A stretch of 64,000 nt of DNA from Flavobacterium sp. (GCA_020403245.1 JADBYA010000005.1:171560-235559); one strand, 5' to 3'. Shown: positions 41,876-55,000, counted from the stretch's first letter. Notes: generated by a model from the letters alone, not told the origin. A program made the numbers and translations.

Positions 41876-41910
41876 AACCCTAATCAAAATAACGGTTGGG
41901 GTTTTTTTAC
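41876..41910 (+). terminator. terminator copy 2, after the GIY-YIG gene
   Basis: Same hairpin and T-run as at 41506-41540, at a distance of exactly 370 bases. Confidence 0.8.
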
Positions 41911-41933
41911 TTAGTTTCCTTAGTACCAATTTT

Positions 41934-41970
41934 CCCCTCTTTTTAAGAGGGGTGCCCGAAGGGCGGGGTG
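41934..41970. repeat. GC-rich intergenic repeat
   Basis: CCCCTCTTTTTAAGAGGGG followed by GTGCCCGAAGGGCGGGGTG. Two small palindromes in a row. Its style matches the block fused to the ORF6N gene at 10906. Confidence 0.6.
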
Positions 41971-41989
41971 TTCTACTCTGTTTAACCAA

Positions 41990-42293
41990 ATGTTTCCATA
42001 ATAAAATTTTCGAATGCTGTCAGTGAGACTTCTATCTGCCACTGCACTAAGATTATGGTATCTACCAACAATCTATTGCATCTCATTGAATTTGGTTTCA
42101 AAACACTTGTCTTCTTAAGTATATCGATCAGCTTGCATGTCATAAAACCATACTTTATATGTTCCGCCAGTCCCTATTTTGGCAAAAAAACAATACCGCT
42201 GTATTGACTACTGCATAAGATATAAATACTCCACCTGTCTAGAGGAACTTCACTATTTTATTTATGATTTCATTTCTCTTGTAATCATATTGT
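41990..42293 (-). pseudogene. hsdM relic (type I restriction-modification methylase, C-terminal part)
   Basis: The minus strand reads KRNEIINKIVKFL*TGGVFISYAV, then after a frameshift AKIGTGGTYKVWFYDMQADR, a stop, then EDKCFETKFNEMQ, a stop, then IVGRYHNLSAVADR. This follows the end of HsdM methylases, whose family carries GVFKPYAGVSTAIL, KVWFYDM-ADG-SLDDKR and RYHNL in the same order. At least one frameshift and three stops show it is dead. The N-terminal methylase core and hsdR and hsdS are absent. It is the remains of a lost type I system. Confidence 0.72.
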
Positions 42294-42388
42294 ATGGTCA
42301 AAAACAAAAAAAGACCTAAAATAAGATATTATAAGTCGTGGATAAAAAATAAAATAAATAAAAAAAAAATGAATTCACATACGATTAG

Positions 42389-42661
42389 GCAGACACTCCT
42401 TTAGGAAGAAAAAGTGATTACAGCAAGGAATATGAAATCAATAAAGAGCAAAAGATATCGTTTCTAAACATCCTTATATTTCCACAGCAACTAACAAAAA
42501 CCAATTTTAATCCTGTTTCAGCTGCTGGCATCCATGCCATTGCAACTGCGGCGCTTCATCAAAAAACAAAGTATGCTAGTATTTTCATGTACTTAAAGCT
42601 ATATATAAGTCGGTCAAAAGCATCTTTAAAAACTAAAAAACTCCTGATTCATGTTTATTGA
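42389..42661 (+). other. unexplained 90-codon open stretch without start codon
   Basis: From just after a TAG at 42386 the frame stays open to TGA at 42659, with ADTPLGRKSDYSKEY and AAGIHAIATAALHQKTKYA. There is no ATG near the beginning and I do not recognise a family. It may be a gene remnant or chance. The remainder of 42300-43043 is AT-rich and shows only the promoter region of the giant gene. Confidence 0.3.
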
Positions 42662-42902
42662 AATTTAATCAACTTTTTTGAGTTTGATACATGAGTAATT
42701 ATTTTCGTTAAAATTTTATAATAAATTTGTAACGTAAAAAAAGTATAAATCAATTTATTCAATATTTTTTATTTTAAATTAAACTTAAAGATGACAATTA
42801 TGAATAGATTATACCAACAAAAAAAATGAAAATCATCAAAATCTATATAAAATATTTTTTTTATAAATTGTAAGTATTTAAATAAAAAAATATATACAAA
42901 AG

Positions 42903-42976
42903 TGCATTTCATCGATTTTTTTATACTTTTTATCGATTAAATCTAACAATTTTTTTATATTTGTATTGTCAAATAA
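42903..42976 (+). promoter_or_regulatory. promoter region of giant gene 1 with paired ATCGAT sites
   Basis: TATATTTG at 42956-42963 is the -7 element. Two ATCGAT palindromes lie at 42911-42916 and 42932-42937, exactly 21 bases apart (two helical turns); the second lies where the -33 element would be, and no TTG is present there. The whole 74-base block is repeated upstream of the truncated paralogue (56568-56640), including both palindromes with the same 21-base spacing. This looks like an operator for a dimeric regulator or an alternative sigma site. Confidence 0.6.
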
Positions 42977-43043
42977 TTATTAATTAGAGCTTTATTAAGT
43001 AAATTATCATAGTTAAATTTTAAAGCGTAATTACAAACAAAAT

Positions 43044-46000
43044 ATGAAACAATTATCCCTTAAATCGAAAAAAGTAAATTTGTTGTCTTCTTTTACAGAA
43101 AAAAAACAAGTTAAAAAAAGTACCTTTTGTATTTCAACAAAAGTGCTTATGCGCTTCTTTGTTGTGTTGTCATTAACTCATTTTGCAAAAGTAAACGCCC
43201 AATGTAGCACTGTAATCAGCAGTTCGCTGCCTATTAATTCAGTAGCAACAGTTACTACATTTGCGGGCAGTGGCGCCGCAGGCACTACTAATGGTTTGGG
43301 CACTGCAGCTTCTTTTAATACTCCTATTGGAGTGGCAAGAGATGCTATAGGTAATGTATATGTTGCTGACTTATACAACAATTTAATACGTAAAATCACT
43401 CCCGCTGGTGAAGTAAGCACTTTTGCGGGCAGTGGGGTTGCAGGAAATGCCAATGGCACTGGTACAGCTGCATCGTTTAATAGCCCTATCGGTATAACCA
43501 CCGATCCTTCAGGCAATGTTTTTGTAGCTGATTTGGGTAATAATTTAATCCGTATGATCACGCCAGCAGGGGTCGTGAGCACCTTAGCGGGAAGTGGTAT
43601 TGCGGGTAATACCAATGGCACCGGTACAGCAGCTTCGTTCAGAGATCCTTTTGGGTTAGGTACCGATGCAGCAGGCAACGTATATGTGGCAGAAAGAGGT
43701 AATGACCTTATTCGCAAGATAACACCAGCGGGTGTGGTGACAACTTTCGCCGGTAGTGGTGTTATAGGTAATACCAATGGTACTGGTACGGCAGCTTCTT
43801 TCAACAATCCTACCGGTATCGATACTGATGCGGCAGGCAATTTATATGTATCCGATTTTGGAAACAATCTTATTCGTAAAATAACGCCTGCAGGGGTGGT
43901 AACCACTTTAGCCGGCAGTGGTGTTTCTGGATTTACCAATGGAACCGGTACCGCAGCTTCATTTAATGGACCCTTTGGTGTAGGTACTGATCCACTTGGA
44001 AATGTATATGTGGCAGACAGGGGTAATAACGTACTTCGAAAAATTACACCGGCCGGGGTAGTAACTACTTTGGCAGGAAGTGGTGTTAGTGGCAACGCAA
44101 ACGGGACCGACACTTCGGCTTCCTTTAGTTCTCCAGTGGGTATAACTACCGATGCTAATGGTAATATTTTTGTGGCAGATCAAAACAATAATGTTATTCG
44201 CAGAATAGTTACCAATGAAACAGTAAAAGTATGTAGCGGAAGTCCAGTTACATTAACCGCAAACGGAGGCGTAAGTTATTCATGGTCGGGCCCACAAGTG
44301 ATTACCAATGGGGTTGCTTTTAATGCAACAAGCAGCGGGGTTTATACTGTTACGGTTACTGATGCCGGTGCTTGCACCGTTTCCGATGTGATCACTATTG
44401 ACATCAGTTTACCAACTGTTAGTGCTGCCTCTAGTACCCCATCCGTTTGCGTCAACACGGCCTTACCAAGCATTACGCATACGACCTCAGGATCACAAGG
44501 AATAGGAAGTCCATCTGGATTACCAGCAGGTGTTACGGCTTCTTGGGCAACCAACACCATTACCATTAGTGGTACACCCACCACTAGTGGAACCTTTAAT
44601 TACACAATCCCATTAATTGATGGTTGCGGTACCGTTCAGGCAACCGGAACTATTACGGTAGCAACGGCTATCACCGTAAGCGCTGCATCTAGCACGCCAA
44701 CCTTATGCATCAACACAGCGCTTACTCCCATCACCCATATAACAACTATGGCAACAGGTATTGGAGCTACAACCGGCTTACCAACCGGTGTTACGGCAAC
44801 CTGGGCAAGTAATACCATCACCATCAGCGGAACACCAACTTCATCAGGAACATTCATATACAATATTCCCTTAATAGGTAGTTGTGCATCGATAAATGCT
44901 ACCGGAACCATTAATGTTAATCCAGCTAATACTATTGTACTGTCGCCAGCCTCAGGCCCAGATATGCAATCTGTATGTATTAATACACCCATCACCAACA
45001 TTACCTATAACACTTCGGGAGCTACAGGAGTTGTATTTACCGGACTTCCTGCTGGAGTTACTGGAACCTGGGGTTCTAACCTGGCCACCATCAGCGGAAC
45101 ACCAACGGTTACTGGTACTTTTAACTATACGGCAACTTTAACCGGTGGTTGCGGAACTGCTTCCGGAACTATTACCATCATATCCGTTGCACCGGCTACA
45201 GGTCCTTCCCGCGTATGTGTCAATACAGCTTTAACATCACTTACACATGCTACCGTTAATGCTACAAGCATAGGAACCCCTACCGGCTTACCACCAGGGG
45301 TAACTGCCTCATGGGCAAGCAATACCATTTCCATTACTGGCACTCCTACTGTAACAGGAACATATAATTATAGTATACCCGTAGCCAGTGGTTGCAATGC
45401 TACCGGAACCATCATAGTTGATGCGAATGTTGCCGGTATAACCTTAGCACCTATTCCAACTATATCAGTGGGAACCACTACGGTCAGTCTACCTTATTCA
45501 AGTGCTTTCGGATTTAATAACTATAATATAACTTGGAGTGCAGCTGCCTTAGCGGCGGGATTTGTTAACGTTAACAATGCATTATTGCCTGCTCCTACTG
45601 GTTCGCTACCGATTACAGTTCCAGCAGCTGGCCCGGTTTCAGGGGCTTTATATTCGGGCACATTTACTATCGTAACAAGTTGCACCGGATTCGTTACTAA
45701 CTATGGTTTTAATGTATCCTTCACAGGAAACAATGTGCTAGATAATTTATCCCTTACTGCTGCAAACGTTTCTGCAGTTGCCTATGGTTTGCGAAGATTG
45801 AGTAGTACCTATACCGGTCCTGTCATGCAAATAAGAAGAAGCAGTGACGGAGAATTACGTGATGTATATTTTAATGGTAGTGATGTTTTAGCATTAAACT
45901 CATTGGTGAGTGCTGTAGGTGGTGGCGGTGCAACGGCTACTACTCTTGGCAGTTGGATAGGTAGTAGTTCGGGAACAGTAGCCATATGGTATGATCAAAG

Positions 46001-49000
46001 TGGCCGATGGAGAAATGCAAGTCAACCTACTGTTGCCAATCAGCCACGTATCATTAATGCTGGTGTCATCGAAACTCAAAGTGGTAAACCTTCTATTTTT
46101 TATACCGGTTCAAGTTTTCTTACGCATACAGAATTTCCTACTACTGGCTTTACGGGCTTCTCAGCCAATGTCATTGCAAGATGGACCACAGTGGGCACCG
46201 GTACCGGAACTATTCAAGCATTAATAGATAATAATCATAACGGTGGACAAGGGTTTGTATTTCAAGATCGCCCTGATATGGCAGGAAGACCCATAACATA
46301 CGGAATTGCAGCTTCGCCACAAGCAGGAGGGTCGCAGGATAATATACAAACGGGTAATGGAAGCAGTAGAATTCTAACATTTGTAGCAAACAATTCGATG
46401 GCTACGGGTTTCAGGGATGGAATTACTTTAAATACTTCCCCGATGTCGAACACGAATTATATTTTACAAAACAGATTCATGATAGGTGCTTGGTTTAACG
46501 GTGGTTCAGTGCAACGTTATACCACAGGACATATTCCGGAAGTCATCGTATTTCCATCTGCTTTGTCAACTACTTCTAGAACATCGCTGGAGTGTAACCA
46601 AAGTGCGTATTATACTATACCTCTGGGGCCACCTTCTATTACACTACTCGGCAATCCTAATCCGATTGCGGTTGGTACTACTATTGCAAATTTACCATAC
46701 GCCAATGCCAGTGCCAATCAATACAGCATCACCTGGAACGCAACGGCTGCCGCGGCAGGATTTGTAAATGTAACCAATGCGACATTACCTGTAAGTTCAA
46801 TACCTATTGCCGTGCCCGCTAGCGGACCGGTAGCAGGGTCATTCTACACGGGAATACTAAGAGTTAGTTTTACTTGTAGTGCCTCCGTAAGCATCGATTA
46901 TCCCATTACTGTTTTTATTACGGGAAGTAATAACGTACTGGATAATCTCAATCTAACCGCAGCAAACCTTTCTTCTGTAGCTTATGGCTTAAGAAAATTA
47001 AGTACTACCTATAATGGACCTGCCATGCAGATTAGAAGAAGCAGCGACGGTGAACTACGGGATGTATACTTTGACGGAACCAGCGTTTTATCATTAAGTT
47101 CATTAGTGAGTGCCGCTGGCGGTGGTGTTGCAACTGCCACTACCCTTAGTAGTTGGATAGGTGCCAATTCGGGCACGGTTGCGATATGGTACGATCAAAG
47201 TGGCCGATGGCGCAATGCGTATCAAAACATCATTGCCAATCAACCAAGGGTAATCAATGCCGGTGTAATTGAAACACAAAACGGCAAACCAGCGATTTTT
47301 TTAAACGGAACAACTTCTTACTTGGTTGAGTCTACTTTAACTGTTTCCAATCCTTATTCTATGAATACGGTGGCGTCTCGCACGGCGTCTAATGGAAATT
47401 ATCAACGCCTCATCAACCTCAGCAGCACGGGCGATGCATTCGGTTTCCTGGGAGCCAGTGTAGGCAACTACGCCACATTTGCAGGCAATGGTGTCTCCTG
47501 GAACGATGCTAATGCTAACGCACCTGCTACAACAGTTGGATCCACTTCGTCTATTTTAACCATGACGGCTGCCACAGGCGGTAGCGGATTGCTTCCGTAT
47601 GTCAATGGGATTGTTCAAAACGCTAAAAATGGAACAGCCGCAACTTCAACAGGGTTTTTGATAGGGGCACCTTACAGCGGAAATCAATTAGCCCAATTAT
47701 GGACCGGTTACATTTCTGATTTTGAAATTTTCCCTACAATACTGCCAGCTACGGCAAGAATAGCAATGGAATGTAATCAATCTTTATTTTATAATATCAA
47801 CACCAACAATTTAACATTACGTGAAACAACTCCAGTTGCTGTGGGCAACACCTCTACAAGTTTACCCTTCTCAAATGCTACTCATATCACAAATTATAGT
47901 ATTACCTGGGCTGCAAATGCCATCGCTGTCGGATTTGTAAATGTTACGAATGCAGTGTTGCCAACAAGTCCAATTCCTGTTGCACTACCAGCCAGTGGCC
48001 CTGTAGCCAATACCCATTATACCGGATTACTTACAGTGGTGAACAATTGTACTGGATTAGCATATACTATTCCATTTAATGTCTACTTCATCGGAAATAA
48101 TGTACTGGATAATCTCAATCTTACTGCATCAAGTCTTTCCTCTGTTGCCTTTGGCTTGCGAAAACTGAGCAGCACCTATAACGGGCCTGCCGTAAAAGTG
48201 AGAAGAAGCAGCGATGGCGAGCAACGCGATGTGTATTTTGATGGAACGGCCTTGTCGTTAAACTCCCAGGTTAGCGACGCAGGTGGCGGAGTGCCAACAG
48301 CGACTACCCTTACCGCTTGGATTGGAAGCAATTCGGGAACCGTAGCCATTTGGTACGACCAAAGTGGTTTATGGCGAAATGCTGTGCAAAGTACAGTAGT
48401 CAGTCAGCCACGTTTAATAAATGCTGGTGTTATTGAATTGCAAAATGGCAAACCAACACTAGTTTTCTCGGGAGCGCAATCATTTCAAAGTGCTGTTACT
48501 TCCACGCAGTGTGCAGGAGCGGGTATCAATACTACCAGTAATTTTGTTTTTCAAAATAGTAATGTTAACTCTTCTTTGTTAAACTCAAATAATTATAATA
48601 TCCACGCAGCTTGGTCTGATGGAAATACCTACTTCGATATTCCTAGCAGAATCGTTACCGCATTAACTTGGTCCAATTATTCCATCGGTACTTTTAGAAG
48701 AAGCGGCACACAGGCAGATGTTTGGAAAAACGGAACTAATTCTTTAAATACCTCAACGATGAGCGGCACCATAAGTGGCGCTGCACCCATGTCGATTGGA
48801 TCGAATATAAATGGAAAATTAGGTGAGCTTACTATTTTTCCAAGTGGCTTAACAACAGCTGCGAGAATAGCGCTAGAATGCAATCAATCGGCCTATTTTA
48901 ATTTTCCTACTACGACGCCTTCGTTAACGCTGGGGCAATCTACTCCCATTACCGTAGGGACTACCACAACAAATTTACCCTCCTCCAACATTATTGGAGT

Positions 49001-52000
49001 AACAAATTATAATATCACCTGGAATGCAGCAGCTTTATCGGCAGGATTTGTAAATGTTACCAACGCCTTATTTGCAAACCCATTGCCTATTGCCGTGCCT
49101 GCTACTGGCCCAATAGGGGGTCAATTTTACTCGGGCGTTTTAACCGTAATTAACAATTGCTCGGGTTTGAGTACAAACTATGGATTTAATGTATACTTCA
49201 TAGGCAATAATGTGCTGGATAATCTTAGTCTTACCGCTGCAACGCCATCTGCTGTTGCCTATAGCTTGCGAAAACTGAGCAGTACCTATAACGGACCTGC
49301 CATACAAATAAGAAGAAGCAGCGATGGCGAGCAACGCGATGTGTATTTTGATGGAACGGGTGCCTTGTCATTAACATCACAGGTAAGTGCTTTGGGAGGT
49401 GGTGAAGCAACGGCGACTACCCTTACCTCATGGATAGGGAGCAGTTCAGGAACGGTAATGGTTTGGTACGATCAAAGTGGTTTGTGGCGAAATGCTATAC
49501 AAAACACAGTAGCCAATCAACCACGGGTCATTAATGCTGGTGCTATTGAATTACAAAATGGCAAACCAACCTTGGTTTTCTCGGGAAATCAAACTTTTCA
49601 AAGTCCGATAACTTCTAATCAGTGTTCAGGAGCGGGTATCAATACTACTAGTAATTTTGTTTTTCAAAATAGTACTGTTAACTCGTGTTTGTTAAACTCA
49701 ACTAATTATAATATTCACGCACCTTGGTCTGATGGGCAAACCTACTTCGATATTCCTTCCAGAATCAACACCCCTTTAACATGGTTAAACTACTCCATCG
49801 GTACTTTCAGAAGAAATGATTCTCAGGGTAATGTATGGCGAAACGGAAATAATTCTTTATCCAGTTCAACGATGAGCGGAACCATAAGTGGAACAGCTCC
49901 TATGTGGATTGGATCTAGTAATGGCAATGGTAACTTTATAAACGGGAAATTGGGAGAGCTAACCATTTTTGCCAGTGCAATATCAGCGCCTGCTAGAACC
50001 GCAATGGAATGTAATCAGGCAGCTTATTATACTATCACTATGGTTGCGCCAAATTTGACACTGGGTACTTCAAGTCCAATTTCATTAGGTACTACCACTG
50101 CAAATTTACCTTACACCAGTGCCAACGCAACGAATTACAGTATTACCTGGAGTGCAGCTGCTATCTCAGCAGGATTTGCAAATGTTGCAAGTACTGTATT
50201 GCCAGCAGCGTCAATACCGGTACCGGTACCTGCAGTTGGCCCTGTAGGCGGACAATCGTATACGGGTGTTTTAACAGTAACCAGCAGTTGCTCCGCGGGC
50301 AGTGCAAGCTATCCGTTTACCATTTTTATAACCGGGAATAATGTACTAGATAACGTAAACCTTACCGCTGCAAACTTTTCAGCGGTTGCCTATGGTTTGC
50401 GCAGATTGAGCAGCGCCTATACCGGTCCTGTTATGCAAATAAGAAGAAGTAGCGATGGTGAGTTGCGTGATGTATTCTTTAATGCAAGTGGTGTTTTAGC
50501 TTTAAATTCTGTAGTGAGTGCACCAGGTGGTGGCGCTGCAACTGCCACTACCCTCAGCAGTTGGATAGGTGCCAATTCGGGTACAGTGGCCGTATGGTAC
50601 GATCAAAGTGGCCAATGGAGAAACGCAAGTCAACCTACTCCTGCCAATCAGCCACGTATTATCAGTGGAGGTGTCATCGAAACGCAAAGTGGTAGACCTT
50701 CAATTCTTTATACAGGTTCAAGTTTTCTTACCCATACTGCCTTTCCTACTACTGGTTTTACGGGCTTCTCAGCCAATGTGATTGCTAGATGGAACACAGT
50801 GGGTACCACTCAGGCAACAATACAAGCATTAATAGATAATAATCATGGTAGTGGCCAAGGATTTATTTTTCAAGACCGCCCTGATATTATAGGAATGCCA
50901 ATTAATTACGGGGTTGCAGCCACGCCAGTATGGGGAGCGTCTCAGGATAATATACAAACAGGTAATGGAAGCAGTCGCATTCTAACATTTGTAGCAGACA
51001 GTTCGACAGCTTCTGGTTTCAGAGATGGTATTGCTTTAACTACTTCCGCGATGTCTGGCACGAATTATATTTTACAAAACAGATTCATGATAGGCGCTTG
51101 GTTTAATAGTGGAAGTATCACACGATATACAACAGGAAACATTCCGGAAGTAATCGTATTCCCAAATGCTTTGTCAACCACTGCAAGGGTATCACTAGAG
51201 TGTAATCAAGGTCTTTATTATAGCATACCCATTGTCACACCACCTGTACTCACATTGGGAGCTTCCACTCCTATTTCACTAGGTACTACCACTGTCAATT
51301 TATCTTACACCAACAGTACTGCAACACGATACAGTATCACTTGGAACGCAGCTGCTATCGCAGCAGGATTTGTAAATGTTAGCAATGTAACGTTACCGGC
51401 AGGTTCAATACCTGTTGCAGTTCCTGCAGTTGGTCCAGTAGCAGGACAATGTTATATGGGTATCTTGAATGTTTCAACGGGTTGCGGAAGTACAAACTAC
51501 CCGTTTACTATCTTTATCACTGGAAACAATGTTTTGAATAATGTGGCTCTTACTGCAGCAAACTTTTCTTCTGTTGCTTATGGTTTAAGAAAGTTGAGCA
51601 GCGCTTATAACGGCCCTGCCATGCAAATAAGACGCAGTAGTGATGGCGAGTTGCGTGATGTGTATTTTAATGCAAGTGGCATCTTAACTCTAAGTTCATT
51701 CGTGAGTGCAGCAGGTGGTGGCACTGCGACGGCTACTACCCTTAGTAGTTGGATAGGTGCCAATACAGGAACTGTAGCCATCTGGTATGATCAAAGTGGA
51801 CAATGGAGAAATGCAAGTCAACCTACTGCTGCCAATCAGCCACGGGTGATTAATGCCGGAGTATTAGAAACACAAAACGGAGTTCCGTCTATTTATTTTA
51901 CAGGTTCAAGTTTTCTTACACACACTGCATTTCCAACTACAGGATTTACGGGCTTCTCAGCCAATGTAATTTCAAAATGGACTACAGTGGGTAGCACAAC

Positions 52001-55000
52001 CGCATCTATTCAAACATTAATAGATAATAACTATGCCGCTAATCGAGGATTTGTAATTCAAGACAGACCTGATGTGGTTAATAAACCGATAGGATTTGAA
52101 ATTAAAGCTGCTGCTTCATTCCCATCATTACTAGACAATACACAAACTGGTAATGGCAATTGCCGTATTCTCACCTTTACAGCAACAAATACGACTGTTT
52201 CAGGGTTCAGAGATGGAAATGCAATGCCAACAGCTTCTATCGCCAACACGAATTATATTTTACAAAATAGATTCATGATAGGCGCCTGGTTTAATAATGG
52301 TTCCATCTCCAGATATACAACAGGAAATATCCCCGAAGTAATGGTTTTCCCGTCTGCTTTATCCACAATTGATAGAATTGCATTGGAGTGTAACCAGCGT
52401 AATTATTATAATATTGCATTGCCAACAGTTACTTCTCCGTCGATTAACCCAACAGTTTGTATCAACGCTGCAATGACAAACATCACGCATACAACTATAG
52501 GCGCAAACGGTATAGGAACTCCAACAGGTTTACCTGCAGGGGTAACCGCTTCATATGCGAGTAACACCATCACCATCAGTGGTACGCCTACCGTTTCTGG
52601 CACATTCAATTACAGCATCCCATTAACAGAGGGATGTGGAGCAGTGAATGCAACAGGAACCATTATTGTAACCCCTACTAATACATGGGGAGCGGCCTCT
52701 TCTACCCCAACCGTTTGTATCAATACTACATTAACAAACATCACACATACTACTGTGGGAGCCACAGGAATCGGAGCTGCAACAGGCCTTCCGGCGGGAG
52801 TAACTGCTGCATGGGCATCAAACGTTATTACCATCAGTGGTACACCAACAGTTGCGGGAACCTTTCCTTACAGCATTCCATTAACAGGCGGCTGTGGAAC
52901 AGTAAATGCAACCGGTACCATTACGGTTACAAATACAGGAACCGTTAATACCTCAGGGGGCTCTTCTACCACGCAAACCCTATGTTTGAACACGCCATTA
53001 AACAACATAACTTATAGCACAACAGGAGCAACTGGTATCGGGGCAGCAACAGGGCTTCCACCGGGGGTTACTGCAGCTTGGGCTGCTAACGTAATTACCG
53101 TTAGCGGAACACCCACTGTTGAAGGAACATATAATTATAGCATTCCGCTAACTGGTGGTTGTGGCAATATAACTGCCACTGGAACCATTACCGTAAATCC
53201 AAACAACACAGCTAGTGCAGCTTCGGCAACACCAACCTTGTGTATCAACAGTGCATTGACTGCTATTACGCATTCGACCACTGGAACACAAGGTATAGGA
53301 ATTGCAAACGGTTTACCTCCGGGTGTTACTGCCAGCTGGGCAAGTAATATGATTACCATTACCGGAACGCCAACTGTTACAGGTACCTACAATTATTCCA
53401 TTCCTTTAATTGCTATTCCAATTATAGGCAGTTGCGGTGTGGTAAATGCAACAGGTACCATAACAGTAATTAATAATACTGTTTCTGCAGCTTCATCAAT
53501 GCCTACTGTATGTATCGATACACCACTCACAAACATTACCCATACTACTACCATCGCAACCGGTATCGGAGTTGCAACAGGGCTACCAACTGGTGTAACA
53601 GCCGCTTGGGCAAGTAATACCATTACGATTAGTGGTACACCTACCGTTTCCGGAACATTCAGTTACAGCATCCCTTTAACAGGAGGTTGCGGTACTATAG
53701 TCAATGCAACCGGAACTATTACGGTAAGAACAGCCAACACTGCGGGCGTTCCCTCAAGCGCACCAACACTTTGTATCAATTCAGCTTTAACAGCGATTAC
53801 GCATACAACAACAGGTGCAACAGGCATCGGAGCAGCAACGGGACTTCCGGCGGGAGTAACTGCAACATGGGCATCAAACGTTATTACCATCAGTGGTACA
53901 CCAACAGTGGCGGGTACCTTCCCTTACAGCATTCCATTAACAGGTGGCTGCGGAGTAGTAGATGCAACGGGTAGCATTACAGTGGAAATTAATACAGCCG
54001 GACTACCTTCAAGTAATCCCACCCTGTGTATCAATGCGCCAGTACTACCCAATATTATACGAACTACAACAGGAGCAACTGGTATCGGGATTCCTACGAA
54101 CCTGCCACCAGGGGTTACTGCAGTTTGGAATACAAATGTAATTACCATAAGCGGTACGCCGACTGCTAGCGGAATTTTCAATTATTCAATTCCTTTAACA
54201 GGAGGTTGTGGATTTGTGAATGCAACAGGTACCATCACTGTAAATGAAGATACCGTTTCTATTGCATCTTCCACGCCAACACTTTGTATCAATACGGCGT
54301 TAACTGCAATCACGCATACAACTACCGGAGCCACAGGAATTGGTGCTGCATCAGGATTACCTGCCGGTGTAACGGCTGCTTGGTCAGCGGATGTGATTAC
54401 CATCAGTGGGACGCCAACTGCTGCGGGTATCTTTGCCTATAGCATACCCTTAACAGGTGGTTGCGGAACGGTGAATGCCACCGGAACAATTACGATTAAT
54501 GGACCATCCGGTCTACCTACCCTAGGTTCCTTAGTGCAACCAACTTGTGCCGCTATGATTGGAAGTTTTATCATTACCAATTACAATGCCTCTTATACTT
54601 ATACTGCTTCACCTTCAACTGGTGTAGTGATATCAGGGGCAAATGTCTCAGCTCCAGCGGGTACGTATACCATTTCAGCTTCTTTTGCAGGTTGTTCCTC
54701 TCTACCCTCTGCTAGTGTGACGCTCAATGCTTTACCAACGAATACTTGGAATGGTTCTTCTTGGTCCTTAGGTTCTAATCCTACAAGTTCTCAAGTTGTT
54801 GTTTTTGCTGGAAATTACACTTCTTCAACAGATTTAATAGGATGCTCTTGCATCATTAATTCTGGAACTGTAACTATCAGTGCTGGAAATACATTAACCA
54901 TAACCAATGCGGTTACGGTAACACTTGGTACGTTAATCTTTGAAAATAATTCAAGTTTAGTGCAAATCAATGATGCTTCAATCAATACTGGAACTATAAT

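Larger units (their letters stand above)
41421..41910 (+). mobile_element. minimal GIY-YIG element between ~120-bp direct repeats
   Basis: Positions 41421-41540 and 41791-41910 are direct repeats (offset exactly 370 bases, about 91 percent identical by my count of 11 mismatches). Each contains the last seven codons of the GIY-YIG gene (or a scar of them), the tRNA-Met T-arm and acceptor strand, and the terminator AACCCTAATC...GGTTGGGGTT. The only unique part, 41541-41790, carries nearly all of the GIY-YIG gene. So a 370-base unit with a single nuclease gene sits in tandem at the 3' end of a tRNA. It could be a minimal homing-type element or a tandem duplication that lost one gene copy. Confidence 0.65.

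Noticed and set aside
42389..42661. QueF-like reductase fragment
   Set aside because: A short TPLGRKSDY-like word is not enough; the catalytic motifs of QueF are absent, so left as unexplained open stretch.
43178..44113. 311-residue antisense frame and many other Val/Ala/Pro-rich minus-strand frames in 43-64 kb
   Set aside because: They are the reverse reading of the repeats in the giant genes, show the same periodicity, and have no start signals or family motifs.
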